Assembly (NCBI GenBank): GCA_040398425.1
Contig: JBBATZ010000003.1
Span: forward strand, 89,164 to 153,163
DNA: 64,000 nt
Reading direction: 5' to 3'
Source: UBA7672 sp040398425
Lineage (GTDB): Bacteria > Pseudomonadota > Alphaproteobacteria > Caulobacterales > Hyphomonadaceae
The notes beneath the pieces were generated by a model. The model ran no database searches. It was not told the origin of the DNA and worked only from the letters and a program-made list of their open reading frames with translations. Both the position numbers and the translations under genes were made by a program. Of the stretch, positions 8,360 through 16,679 are shown piece after piece. Position 1 is the first letter of the stretch, and every line of letters begins with the position of its first letter.

Positions 8360-9022
8360 ATGCTGACCGAGCCACGCCGCTGCCGCCTTTACCTCATCAC
8401 GCCGCCGGAGATCGCGGACATCGCCGCCTTCTCGCGCGAGCTTGATGCCGCGTTCGACGCCGGCGATGTCGCCTCGCTGCAGATCCGCCTGAAGTCGCGC
8501 GACGGCGTCCCCGCCCCCGATCACCACATCCTCGAGCTTGGCCGTCACATCATCCCGCGCGCGCAGGAGCGCGGCGTCGCCGTGCTGATTAACGATCGTC
8601 CGGATCTCGCCGTCGAACTCGGGGCCGATGGCGTCCATATCGGCCAGACCGACATGCCCTGTGTAAAGGCGCGCAAGCTGGTAGGGCCGGACGCCATCAT
8701 CGGGGTCACCTGCCACGACAGTCGCCACCTGGCCCTTGAAGCGGGAGACGCCGGCGCCGACTATGTCGCGTTTGGCGCTTTCTTCCCGACCGACACCAAG
8801 GACGCCTCCGCGAGGGCGGAGCTGGAATTGCTGACCTGGTGGCAGCAGATGATCGAGCTGCCCTGCGTCGCCATCGGCGGCATTACGGTAAACAACGCTA
8901 GACCGCTCGTAGAAGGTGGCGCGGATTTCCTCGCTGTGTCGGCGGGCGTCTGGCGCGCCGAGGGCGGCCCTGCCGCAGCAGTGGCGGCTTTCAACATGAT
9001 TTTCGACGAACTGGCGACCTGA
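8360..9022 (+). CDS. thiE: Thiamine-phosphate synthase
   Basis: This TIM-barrel enzyme joins hydroxymethylpyrimidine diphosphate and thiazole phosphate to make thiamine phosphate. The 220 residues show LQIRLKSRDG, VLINDRPDLAVELGADGVHIGQTD, GVTCHDS, VAFGAFFPTDTKD (the family's GPIFPTxTK-like loop) and VAIGGITVNNARPLVEGGADFLAVSAGVW. No other thiamine gene and no TPP riboswitch is visible upstream, where the leader is only 42 bases from the DUF1272 stop. Outliers of the family act in thiamine salvage (TenI-like), but the substrate motifs favour ThiE. Confidence 0.9.
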   Translation: MLTEPRRCRLYLITPPEIADIAAFSRELDAAFDAGDVASLQIRLKSRDGVPAPDHHILELGRHIIPRAQERGVAVLINDRPDLAVELGADGVHIGQTDMPCVKARKLVGPDAIIGVTCHDSRHLALEAGDAGADYVAFGAFFPTDTKDASARAELELLTWWQQMIELPCVAIGGITVNNARPLVEGGADFLAVSAGVWRAEGGPAAAVAAFNMIFDELAT

Positions 9023-9104
9023 CCGCACGCACGGAAAAGGCGAACAAAGCTTGCGCTTTGGGCCTATCCGGTTAGAGGAAGCCGCCTAACCAAGGCTGTT
9101 TGAC

Positions 9105-9938
9105 ATGTCCCGTCCCTCCCCCACCGTTTCCATCATGATGGATGCGGCGCGCGCCGCCGGCCGTCGCCTCATCCGTGATTTCGGCGAAGTCGAGAATCTG
9201 CAGGTCTCCCGCAAGGGGCCGGCGGATTTCGTATCCGTTGCCGACCAGAAGGCTGAAGAGATCATCCGCAAGGCGCTCGAAAAAGCGCGCCCGGGTTATG
9301 GCTACCTTCTCGAGGAAGGCGGCGAGGTGAAGGGCACGGACAAGACGCACCGCTTCATCGTCGATCCGCTCGATGGCACGCTGAACTTCCTGCACGGCAT
9401 CCCGCACTTCGCAGTGTCGATCGCGCTCGAACGTGATGGGAAACTGCATGCCGGCGTAATCTTCGATCCGATCCGCAACGAACTGTTCTGGGCCGAACAA
9501 GGCGGCGGTGCCTGGCTCGACAACAAGCGCCTGCGTGTGGGCGCGCGCCGCAAGCTGGGCGATGCGGTTGTCACCACCGGCATCCCGCAGCTCGGCGTCA
9601 GTGGCGGCGAGAAATTCCTCGACGAGCTTACGCGCGTCCGCAACGAAGTTGCCGCGGTGCGTCGCTTCGGGTCTGCAGCGCTCGATCTCGCCTGGGTCGC
9701 GGCTGGGCGCTTTGACGCCTTCTGGGAACGTGGCCTCTCGCTGTGGGACATCGCGGCCGGCTTCGTCATCATGCAGGAAGCGGGTGGCGTCGTCACTGGT
9801 CTCGACAAGACGGACGCCGCCAAGGGATCCTTCGTCGCGTCCAACACCAGCCTCGCGCCGAAACTGATCGAGCTGGTCGAAGGCAAGCTGAGGAAACCTG
9901 CAGCGGGAACCAGAGCGACGCTCGTCAAGAAGCCTTAG
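9105..9938 (+). CDS. suhB: Inositol monophosphatase family protein
   Basis: This Mg-dependent sugar-phosphatase-fold protein of 277 residues has all metal-site elements: the Glu in LLEEGGEV, IVDPLDGTLNFLHGIPHFAVSIAL (the DPLDGTxN motif) and the C-terminal WERGLSLWDIAAGFVIMQEAGG with its WD. Relatives dephosphorylate inositol phosphates, and SuhB also acts in ribosomal RNA transcription in some bacteria; which role applies here cannot be read from sequence. Its stop overlaps the stop of a convergent small gene by four bases (TTAG). Confidence 0.92.
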   Translation: MSRPSPTVSIMMDAARAAGRRLIRDFGEVENLQVSRKGPADFVSVADQKAEEIIRKALEKARPGYGYLLEEGGEVKGTDKTHRFIVDPLDGTLNFLHGIPHFAVSIALERDGKLHAGVIFDPIRNELFWAEQGGGAWLDNKRLRVGARRKLGDAVVTTGIPQLGVSGGEKFLDELTRVRNEVAAVRRFGSAALDLAWVAAGRFDAFWERGLSLWDIAAGFVIMQEAGGVVTGLDKTDAAKGSFVASNTSLAPKLIELVEGKLRKPAAGTRATLVKKP

Positions 9939-10249
9939 CGAAGGCGCCAGCTCTTCGCCGCCGCCGCCAGCTCGGCAATCGTGGCGGGTCTGGCGAACTC
10001 GGCATCGCGGAATTTTGCGGCGTGCACATCCAGCCCCGCCCCTTCCAGTGCGCCGATGATGCGCGAGCGTTCCGCATTGTCGACCACGCCATCGCACGCC
10101 GCGCATTCGAGAATATCGAACCCAAGGACACTTCGTTGCTCTCTGCGAAGGGTCCGTCGGACACCTGCCTGCGCCCGCCACGATTGCCGATCTGGCGCGG
10201 CGCCCGACAGCTTGTCCGGCCGCCTCGAGCCGACTAGTTCTCTCTGCAT
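9935..10249 (-). CDS. Small hypothetical protein, start or frame uncertain
   Basis: The minus strand between suhB and lspA carries a frame with strongly GC-rich third codon positions that ends with LDVHAAKFRDAEFARPATI and AELAAAAKSWRLR; these 60-65 residues look like real coding sequence. The longest in-frame start (10249) overlaps the divergent lspA start codon and gives a basic, unconvincing N-terminus. In the neighbouring frame an ATG at 10164 begins with a normal-looking MSDGPFAESNEVSLG and then degenerates just where the good frame takes over, so a one-base frameshift (mutation or sequencing error) near 10120 is possible. Its TAA shares four bases with the suhB stop, as at other convergent junctions here. 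The family is not recognised. Confidence 0.45.
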   Translation of the reverse strand: MQRELVGSRRPDKLSGAAPDRQSWRAQAGVRRTLRREQRSVLGFDILECAACDGVVDNAERSRIIGALEGAGLDVHAAKFRDAEFARPATIAELAAAAKSWRLR

Positions 10250-10787
10250 GCAGCTTCTCCCGCCACTTCCGCCCCGCTCAGCTCTCGGGGGCAATATCGC
10301 CCAGGCGCTTGTCGCTCTGGTGCTGATCGCAGCCGTCGACCAGTTCACGAAATGGCTGGTCGTCGAGCAGATGAACCTGCGCGTGGTGAAGGCGATCGAC
10401 TTCATCCCCTTCCTGAACTTCCGGATGGCGTGGAATCCCGGCGTCAATTTCGGCCTCTTGTCGGCCGACACCGAGATGGGCCGCTGGCTGCTCATCGGCT
10501 TTACCGGAGCGATCTCCCTAGCCCTCCTCGCCTCCGCCTTGTGGAGCCGTCGCTCGCTCAGCGCCATCGGCCTCGGCATTGCGGCGGGCGGCGCGATCGG
10601 GAACCTGATTGACCGCTTCACCTACGGGGCGGTCGCCGACTTCATCAACATGTCGGGCTTCGGTATCCGCAACCCATGGTCGTTCAACGTCGCCGACATC
10701 GCGATCTTCGCTGGCTTTGGCCTGTTGCTGTGGCCGGCGCCAAAAAGGCCCGCACCGACCCACAGCCCAGGCCATGAAGCGTCCTAA
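10248..10787 (+). CDS. lspA: Lipoprotein signal peptidase (signal peptidase II)
   Basis: This inner-membrane aspartic protease removes signal peptides from diacylated prolipoproteins. The 179 residues hold four hydrophobic helices and the family motifs VVDQFTKWLV-like start (AAVDQFTKWLVVEQM), FRMAWNPGVNFGLL, GGAIGNLIDRFTYGAVADFI with one catalytic Asp, and WSFNVADIAIFAG with the other. The many putative lipoproteins in this window (for example 47799, 50788, 51464 and 59438) are its substrates by inference. It converges on the ABC exporter gene with a four-base CTAA stop overlap. Confidence 0.93.
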   Translation: MQLLPPLPPRSALGGNIAQALVALVLIAAVDQFTKWLVVEQMNLRVVKAIDFIPFLNFRMAWNPGVNFGLLSADTEMGRWLLIGFTGAISLALLASALWSRRSLSAIGLGIAAGGAIGNLIDRFTYGAVADFINMSGFGIRNPWSFNVADIAIFAGFGLLLWPAPKRPAPTHSPGHEAS

Positions 10788-12622
10788 GCGCTCGTGAACT
10801 GCATCTCGGCCAGCTTTGCATAGAGCCCGCCCGCGCGGACAAGACTTTCGTGATCGCCCTGCTCCACCACGCGGCCCTGATCCAGCACGATGATCCTGTC
10901 AGCCTTGCGCACGGTGGCGAGGCGGTGCGCGATCACCAGCGTGGTGCGGCCCTGGCTGGCCTGGTCCAGCGCCTTCTGCACCATGCGTTCGTTTGCGGCA
11001 TCGAGCGCAGACGTTGCTTCGTCGAGCAGCATCACCGGCGCACCACGCACCAACGCCCGCGCAATCGCGATCCGCTGGCGTTCACCGCCCGATAGCTGCC
11101 GTCCCTTGGCGCCGACTTCCGCCGCAAGCCCGCCACGCGCCTCGAGGAAAGCAAACGCTTCCGCCTTCTGCAGCGCCTCTCGTACCTCTGCTTCGCTCGC
11201 GTCCGTCCGGCCAAATCGCACATTCCCCGCCGCATCGCCCGAAAAGATTGGCGCGTCCTGCGGAACATAGGCAAAGCGCGCACGCCATTCGCCCGGATCC
11301 GTCTCGCGCGCATCAATGCCATCGAGCGTCACCTCGCCGGTCTGCGGATCGAAGAAGCGCAGCAGCATGCGGAACACGGTCGACTTGCCCGCGCCTGACG
11401 GCCCAACCAGCGCCACCAGTTCGCCGGGCCTGGCCTCGAAGCTCACATCCTTCAGGGAGGGCCCCTGCGCCTCCGGATAGGCGAACGAGACATTTTCCAG
11501 CTTCACGAGGCCCGAGATTTTAGCCGGCATCGGCTTGGGGCTCGGCGGCGCAGCGATATCCGGCCGCTGGTCGAGAATTTCTACCGCACGAACGGCAGCC
11601 CCGGACGCACGCATGGCGTCGCCCATGACTTCCGCCACCGTCGCAAAGCCGCCGACGCCGAACACGGCGAGCAGCACGAACTGCATGAACGAGCCGACTG
11701 TCATTGCGCCGGACTGCACTTCAAGCGCGCCAATCCAGATGACGCCAGTCACCCCGGCGAACATCAGCGCGATGACGATGCCAGTCAGCCAGGCCCGCGC
11801 GCCGATCCGCGCCAGCGCTGCATCGAACGCCAGTTCAATTGCGCCACGAAAACGCTGCTCGCGCTCCTTCTCCATCCCATAGGCCTGGACGAGGTCGATC
11901 GCATCAATCGTCTCGGTAGCTTCCGACGCTGCATCCGCGATCCGATCCTGCGCATTCACCGACAGCTTCCGCACGCGCCGCCCCATGGCGAGGATGGGCA
12001 GGATCAGCGCCGGCGCGAGGATGAAGAGTATGCCTGTCAGCTTCCACGACGTGATGAACATCAGGATCAGCGCGCCGATCGACGTCACCATCGAGCGCAC
12101 AGCCATCGAGAAGCTCGACCCGAAGAATGTCTCGATCAACGTCACGTCCGCGGTGAGGCGGGAGACCGCCTCGCCCGTCTTCAGCTTCGAGAAGTAGGCC
12201 GGCGACAGCGACATCAGCCGCGCATAAACATCGCCGCGCAAGTCCGCGGCCAACCGTTCGCCAAAGCGCGAAAAATAATAGAAACGCACCGCCGAGGCGA
12301 CGCCGAGCGCCAGAGCGATCCCGATCATCGCGCCGAAGCCCGCATTGATCATCGCAGGATCAAAACTCTGGAAGGCGGTATTGCCCAGCCACTGCACCGG
12401 GAAGGTGATGGCCAGGTTCAGGATCGCCGCGAGAAAGAGGAAGATCACCGCCATCACAGCCGTCGTCCGCTGTCTTGCGACATAGGGCATCAGACGGAAA
12501 AGCGGTCTCAGGGAGCGAGACTTGGCCCTGTCCGGCGTATTGTCGCCCCAGCGCTGCGCCCCGGCCGTCCGGTCGAACCCGGCGCCTTCAGCTGAGGGAG
12601 GTGCGCTTGTTCCGTCGCTCAT
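10784..12622 (-). CDS. ABC exporter, fused permease and ATPase (MsbA-like)
   Basis: This 612-residue half-transporter has an N-terminal six-helix membrane domain (first helix TAVMAVIFLFLAAILNLAI) and a C-terminal ATPase. The ATPase shows Walker A GPSGAGKST, Q-loop FAYVPQDAPIFSGD, signature LSGGERQRIAIARA, Walker B VMLLDEATSALD and H-loop VIAHRLATV. The architecture is that of MsbA/multidrug-type exporters, commonly moving lipids or hydrophobic drugs; the substrate cannot be told. A 60-residue hydrophilic leader with Arg-rich segments precedes the membrane domain. It is transcribed divergently from rpmE. Confidence 0.9.
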   Translation of the reverse strand: MSDGTSAPPSAEGAGFDRTAGAQRWGDNTPDRAKSRSLRPLFRLMPYVARQRTTAVMAVIFLFLAAILNLAITFPVQWLGNTAFQSFDPAMINAGFGAMIGIALALGVASAVRFYYFSRFGERLAADLRGDVYARLMSLSPAYFSKLKTGEAVSRLTADVTLIETFFGSSFSMAVRSMVTSIGALILMFITSWKLTGILFILAPALILPILAMGRRVRKLSVNAQDRIADAASEATETIDAIDLVQAYGMEKEREQRFRGAIELAFDAALARIGARAWLTGIVIALMFAGVTGVIWIGALEVQSGAMTVGSFMQFVLLAVFGVGGFATVAEVMGDAMRASGAAVRAVEILDQRPDIAAPPSPKPMPAKISGLVKLENVSFAYPEAQGPSLKDVSFEARPGELVALVGPSGAGKSTVFRMLLRFFDPQTGEVTLDGIDARETDPGEWRARFAYVPQDAPIFSGDAAGNVRFGRTDASEAEVREALQKAEAFAFLEARGGLAAEVGAKGRQLSGGERQRIAIARALVRGAPVMLLDEATSALDAANERMVQKALDQASQGRTTLVIAHRLATVRKADRIIVLDQGRVVEQGDHESLVRAGGLYAKLAEMQFTSA

Positions 12623-12768
12623 TATGTTCCCAGACGCCTGAATTCATTGCCTTCAGCGCATATGCTTGCCAGCGCTTGCCCGTTCGGGTATGAGCCCCGC
12701 TCCCGAATTCAGCAAGCGGCCCGGCGTTAACGTTTGGGCGCCCAGCTACAGACGCCAGAGACTTCGCC

Positions 12769-12996
12769 ATGAAGAAAGAAGGCCATCCCGACTACCACTT
12801 CGTTGAAGTGGTGATGACCGACGGGTCCCGTTACAAAACCCGCTCGACGGCTGGCAAGGAAGGTCATGTCATCGCGCTCGACATCGACCCGAAAACCCAC
12901 CCGGCCTGGACCGGCGGTGCCGGCGTGCAGCTGGACCGCGGCGGCCGCCTGTCGCGCTTCAAGGACAAGTTCAAGGGTTTCGTGAAGCAGTCGTAA
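12769..12996 (+). CDS. rpmE: Ribosomal protein L31, zinc-free type
   Basis: The protein (75 residues, start MKKEGHPDYHFVEVVMTDG) is large-subunit protein L31. It contains no cysteine at all, so it is of the class that does not bind zinc, as is usual in alphaproteobacteria. Conserved segments HPAWTGG and GRLSRFKDKFKGF are present. It is a single-gene unit, divergent from the ABC exporter and closed by a hairpin. Confidence 0.95.
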   Translation: MKKEGHPDYHFVEVVMTDGSRYKTRSTAGKEGHVIALDIDPKTHPAWTGGAGVQLDRGGRLSRFKDKFKGFVKQS

Positions 12997-13022
12997 GGCG
13001 CTTCGACGTCCCGAGTTTCGCA

Positions 13023-13052
13023 AAGGCCCGCCCTCACAGGCGGGCCTTCTGC
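13023..13052. terminator. Hairpin terminator between rpmE and YoaK-like gene
   Basis: A perfect ten-base stem (AAGGCCCGCC and its complement) with a six-base loop lies between two convergent genes. The T-run is weak on both strands, but position and stem strength suggest a shared terminator. Confidence 0.75.
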
Positions 13053-13055
13053 ATT

Positions 13056-13697
13056 TCAGACCTGCTCGCTCCGCACGATGAGCCAGGAGGCGACCGCAAG
13101 CATCACGGCCCCGACGACGGCGATCCAGAGACCTGACAGCCCAAACAGGGGCCAGACGCTGGCGCCAGCCAGTGCTCCGCCCACCAGCCCAAGCCACAAC
13201 ATCAGGTAGGGGGCCCAGGCCAGCTTCGGTCCGCCCATGATCGCACTGGCCAGGCGCTGGCCCAGCTTCACGAGCGTGCCGGTCATGTAGGTCAGGCCGA
13301 TCGAAACCTCGCCATCACGCTCGAACGTGGTGTTCTCCGCGCCCATGGCCGCCGCGACGAAGAGCACCGCGAGATCCGCCGATGTCCCGGCCAGCATCGC
13401 GCCCACAGCGACAAGGAGCGCGACCAGCAATAGCACCACAGGTCTGCGCATTCGCCTTGCTGCGGCCCCCATGAGGCTGCCGGCGATGACGCCCAGCACG
13501 AAGCATCCGATCAGGCGCCCAGCGATCAGCGCCTCCGCAGGAATGCCCGCGAGGCCGACCGCCAGCCGCGTCGAATTCCCGCTCATGAACGAGACGAAGA
13601 AGCCACCCAGACTAAGAAAGCCGGTCGCATCGACAAAACCGGCGAGCGCTGCTGCGCCGACCGCGACCGCTATGTCGCGCTTGCGATGCCGATGCAT
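13056..13697 (-). CDS. DUF1275 (YoaK-type) membrane protein
   Basis: This is an inner-membrane protein of 213 residues with about six hydrophobic helices. The start KRDIAVAVGAAALAGFVDAT followed by GFLSLGGFFVSFMSGNSTR is the signature of DUF1275/YoaK. Further helices include LIGCFVLGVIAGSLMG and a C-terminal WIAVVGAVMLAVASWLIV. The family is widespread and of unknown function. The gene stands alone, convergent with rpmE. Confidence 0.85.
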   Translation of the reverse strand: MHRHRKRDIAVAVGAAALAGFVDATGFLSLGGFFVSFMSGNSTRLAVGLAGIPAEALIAGRLIGCFVLGVIAGSLMGAAARRMRRPVVLLLVALLVAVGAMLAGTSADLAVLFVAAAMGAENTTFERDGEVSIGLTYMTGTLVKLGQRLASAIMGGPKLAWAPYLMLWLGLVGGALAGASVWPLFGLSGLWIAVVGAVMLAVASWLIVRSEQV

Positions 13698-13774
13698 CCC
13701 CCAGGCTCTCTGTCCGCACGCGCCGCGTGAACGCCTGCGTACGATGGTGGATTTGGATTATGCGCTGAGGAAGC

Positions 13775-14320
13775 CTACCGGCGCCAGACCGACAGCGGAT
13801 CGAAGGCGCCGCCTTCGGCTGCGCGGCGCAGGCGATCGATCTGCTTCATCACATGGTTTTCGGCCGGCTGGAGCGATTCCGAGTAAAGCGCCGCATCGAA
13901 ACGCCAGACGCGCTCGTAGAGTCCACGCGAACGATCAACCAGGGCCATGAGTTGCGCCGGCATTGTGGCGCGATCCACCGGATGCGGTTCGCCGGGTTTG
14001 GAGATGCGATATTTCTCGTCGCCCGCTTCTTCGACCTTCATGTCCTTTTCGCGCACGGCGCGTTGAACGACCAGCCAGGAAGCGGCCTGCATCAGGCGCG
14101 TCGTCACTTCCATGCTCTCGGCAGCGTAGACCAGCGCGAGTTCGCGGTTCAGCTTGCGGCTGTCGATCCGGCCAGGGCCATCGAGATAGCTCGCGGCTTC
14201 TTCGACGAGCGCCATGCCTTCCTTGAAAAGGCGGTCGAACATCTCCGACCCGGCAAATTCGGTGACCCGCTGCTTCCAGTGATCTGGCACAGGGTCGGCG
14301 GAATACATGGCGTCGCGCAT
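13775..14320 (-). CDS. rcdA: RcdA, adaptor for regulated CtrA proteolysis (DUF1465)
   Basis: This 181-residue helical protein belongs to DUF1465, the family of Caulobacter RcdA. RcdA helps deliver the cell-cycle regulator CtrA and other substrates to the ClpXP protease together with CpdR and PopA. Recognisable segments are FDRLFKEGMALVEEAASYLD, SRKLNRELALVYAAESMEVT and TRLMQAASWLVVQRAV. GAGG precedes the ATG by five bases. The neighbours DUF1192, quinone oxidoreductase and trcR form a conserved alphaproteobacterial block, which supports the assignment. Confidence 0.88.
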   Translation of the reverse strand: MRDAMYSADPVPDHWKQRVTEFAGSEMFDRLFKEGMALVEEAASYLDGPGRIDSRKLNRELALVYAAESMEVTTRLMQAASWLVVQRAVREKDMKVEEAGDEKYRISKPGEPHPVDRATMPAQLMALVDRSRGLYERVWRFDAALYSESLQPAENHVMKQIDRLRRAAEGGAFDPLSVWRR

Positions 14321-14526
14321 TAGTCCCTCAAACTACTCATCATGGGCCGCAGGCCCGGACAGGACCTTGTGCTGCCTTGATGAAGGCAATCCCAATACTA
14401 CGTCCCCTAAGGACGTCTGGCGTCACGCAAGTCCCTTGCCGCTGCAACCCAGCGACAGTCTGCAGCACCTTCATCAGCCTGTCGTCAGCCAGTGGTCAGC
14501 GACGACTCGCCGGCCAGGATTTCTGG

Positions 14527-14703
14527 CTAGGATTTGAAGAACGCCGCCTCCGCCGCCTTCCGTGTCGCTTCCTTCTTCACGATCATGGCTTCGCAGGCGG
14601 CGATATCGCCTTTGAGGGCCTCGATCCGGTCTTTCAGTTCCTGGATCGACATGTCGTCCAGACCGCGTTTTACAACCCTTATCGGCTCTTCGTCGAATGT
14701 CAT
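14527..14703 (-). CDS. DUF1192 small coiled-coil protein
   Basis: This 58-residue gene begins MTFDEEPIRVVKRGLDDMS and continues as a single helix (IQELKDRIEALKGDIAACE), which matches DUF1192, a family of short alphaproteobacterial proteins of unknown function. It lies between rcdA and the divergent quinone oxidoreductase gene, its usual neighbours. There is no signal peptide or membrane segment. Confidence 0.85.
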   Translation of the reverse strand: MTFDEEPIRVVKRGLDDMSIQELKDRIEALKGDIAACEAMIVKKEATRKAAEAAFFKS

Positions 14704-14811
14704 GGCCGCGCCTCCCAGCTTCCTCGCACCGCGCTCCCGGCCCCTGCTTGACCGCGTGCCCTTAGCGCGCCCAAGTCAGCCTGACCCTTACGTTCATGAT
14801 TAAAGCGCGGG

Positions 14812-15801
14812 ATGCCCGAAATGTCCAAACTGATGATGACCGCGGTGAAGTCGGTCGTGGGGGAAAAGCTCACCCTGCACGAAATCGGGAAGCCTTCGCC
14901 CGGACCGGGGCAGGTTCTGATCCAGGTTCACGCAGCGGGGGTAAATCGTCCCGACCTTATCCAGCGGGCAGGCCGCTATCCGCCGCCCCCTGGCGCCCCG
15001 GAGACGCTGGGCCTTGAAGTCGCAGGCAAAATCGAAGCGGTGGGCGAAGGCGTCACGCGCTGGAAGGTTGGCGACAAGGTATGCGCTCTGGTGCCCGGCG
15101 GCGGCTATGCCGAATACGCCGTGGCGCATGAAGGTTCGACCATGCCCCTGCCGGCGCCGCTTTCTTTCGTGGAAGCTGCGGGCCTCCCCGAAACGGTGCT
15201 GACTGTCTGGAACAACGTCTTCCACATGAGCCAGCTCAAGCCGGGCGAGGCCTTCCTCGTCCATGGCGGCGGCAGCGGCATCGGCACAACCGCGATCCAG
15301 CTCGCAACGGCCTGGGGCGCAACTGTCTACGCGACCGCCGGCACAGAGGAAAAATGCCGCCTTTGCGAGAGCCTGGGGGCGAAACGCGCGATCAACTACA
15401 AGACCGAGGATTTCGAGACGATCCTGCGCGATGCCGGCGGCGTCGATGTCGTGCTCGATATGGTCGGCAAGCCTTATTTCGAGAAGAACCTCACCATCCT
15501 CAATGACCTCGGACGCCTGTCCTATATCGCTTTCCTGCAGGGCTCGCGGATCGAGGGCGACCTCACCCGCCTGATGCTGAAGCGGATCTCGGTCTCCGGT
15601 TCGACCCTGCGGATCCGGACCGATGCCCACAAGGCCATGCTGGCGGATGGGGTGGTCAGGAACGTCTGGCCCTGGATTGCCGCGGGCAAGTTCCGGCCCC
15701 AGGTCAGCGGGGTGTTCCCCCTCGCCGAGGCGGACGCTGCCCACGCAAAAATGGAGACGGCGGACCATGCCGGAAAAATAATTCTGCAGGTTGTCGCCTA
15801 G
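14812..15801 (+). CDS. NAD(P)H-quinone oxidoreductase (zinc-less MDR family)
   Basis: This 329-residue protein is of the QOR/PIG3 branch of the medium-chain dehydrogenases. It shows VNRPDLIQRAGRYPPPPGAP, a VAGKIEAVGEGVTRWKVGD loop, the Rossmann motif FLVHGGGSGIGTTAIQLA and DVVLDMVGKPYFEKNL. The structural-zinc cysteine cluster of alcohol dehydrogenases is missing, as expected. The ATG at 14812 and another at 14821 are both possible; no clear ribosome site decides. Reduction of quinones or enals by NAD(P)H is the family activity. It is conserved next to rcdA/DUF1192 and trcR. Confidence 0.85.
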   Translation: MPEMSKLMMTAVKSVVGEKLTLHEIGKPSPGPGQVLIQVHAAGVNRPDLIQRAGRYPPPPGAPETLGLEVAGKIEAVGEGVTRWKVGDKVCALVPGGGYAEYAVAHEGSTMPLPAPLSFVEAAGLPETVLTVWNNVFHMSQLKPGEAFLVHGGGSGIGTTAIQLATAWGATVYATAGTEEKCRLCESLGAKRAINYKTEDFETILRDAGGVDVVLDMVGKPYFEKNLTILNDLGRLSYIAFLQGSRIEGDLTRLMLKRISVSGSTLRIRTDAHKAMLADGVVRNVWPWIAAGKFRPQVSGVFPLAEADAAHAKMETADHAGKIILQVVA

Positions 15802-15839
15802 TGCCTTGATTCCGAGGGGGCGGAACCTCGCAAATAAGG

Positions 15840-15868
15840 TTCACATTCGGGAAAACCTGAATTATATC
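15840..15868 (+). promoter_or_regulatory. Candidate sigma-70-type promoter upstream of trcR
   Basis: TTCACA at 15840-15845 and TATATC at 15863-15868 are separated by 17 bases, close to the housekeeping consensus (five and four of six matches). Transcription would start near 15875, giving an 87-base leader to trcR that contains the terminator at 15912-15940. Confidence 0.45.
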
Positions 15869-15911
15869 AGTTAAGCTTAGGACTACTTCCCATTCTCGAC
15901 AATTCCGAGTA

Positions 15912-15940
15912 ACCCGGCCTAAGCGCCGGGTTTTTGCTTT
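15912..15940 (+). terminator. Intrinsic terminator in the trcR leader
   Basis: ACCCGGC and its complement form a seven-bp stem with a six-base loop, followed by TTTTT. It ends only about 25 bases before the trcR start and 110 bases after the quinone oxidoreductase stop. It may end the upstream gene, act as an attenuator for trcR, or end a short RNA of about 60 nucleotides. Confidence 0.8.
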
Positions 15941-15961
15941 TAAGAACTAACGAGGCGACCC

Positions 15962-16669
15962 ATGGCCAAAATCCTCATGCCGAAAGCGACAGCCGTCTGG
16001 CTGATCGACAACACCACGCTGACCTTCGAACAGATCGCGGAATTCTGCGAACTGCACCCGCTCGAGGTGAAGGGCATCGCCGATGGCGAGGTTGCCGAGA
16101 ACATGCGCGGCGCAGATCCCGTGGCCTCGGGCGAGCTGACACGTGAAGAGATCGGCAAGGGCGAAGAGGACAAGACCTACACCCTCAAGATGCCGCCGCT
16201 GAAACACGCCAACGTGCCGGAAGCCAAGAAGAAGGGTGCCCGGTTCACGCCAGTGTCGCGCCGCAAGGATCGCCCGGATGCGATCGCATGGTTCCTGCGC
16301 CACCATCCGGAAGTGACCGACGCCCAGATCTCGAAACTGATCGGCACGACGAAATCGACCATCGACAGCGTGCGCTCGCGCCAGCACTGGAATTCGCCGA
16401 ACCTCAAGCCGGTCGATCCGGTGACGCTCGGCCTGTGCTCCCAGATCGAACTCGACGCCATCGTCTCCCGCGCTGCCTCCAAGAAATCGCAGGCCCGTGA
16501 AGAAAACGATGTCCGTATGGCGGGTCCGACCCTTCGCAAGGTCGTGACGCCTGCACCGGTTGCTGACGACGAAGTCACTGCCGACGGAGAAGAGCGTCCG
16601 CGCGGCAACATCACCGCCGAGCAGCTGTTCGCCAACTTCGGCAAGAACAAGGATGGCGGCGGGGAGTAA
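15962..16669 (+). CDS. trcR: DUF1013 cell-cycle regulator, TrcR family
   Basis: This 235-residue protein is the conserved alphaproteobacterial DUF1013 family, named TrcR in databases as a cell-cycle transcription regulator. The N-terminus (MPKATAVWLIDNTTLTFEQI...FCELHPLEVKGIADGEV) looks like a helix-turn-helix. A second one follows mid-protein: RPDAIAWFLRHHPEVTDAQI, SKLIGTTKSTIDSVRSRQHW, preceding NSPNLKPVDPVTLGLCSQIEL. The C-terminus (EQLFANFGKNK) is acidic and flexible. The promoter and terminator in front of it suggest regulated expression. Association with CtrA-type control is inferred from family knowledge and the nearby rcdA. Confidence 0.88.
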   Translation: MAKILMPKATAVWLIDNTTLTFEQIAEFCELHPLEVKGIADGEVAENMRGADPVASGELTREEIGKGEEDKTYTLKMPPLKHANVPEAKKKGARFTPVSRRKDRPDAIAWFLRHHPEVTDAQISKLIGTTKSTIDSVRSRQHWNSPNLKPVDPVTLGLCSQIELDAIVSRAASKKSQAREENDVRMAGPTLRKVVTPAPVADDEVTADGEERPRGNITAEQLFANFGKNKDGGGE

Positions 16670-16679
16670 TCCCTGCTGC

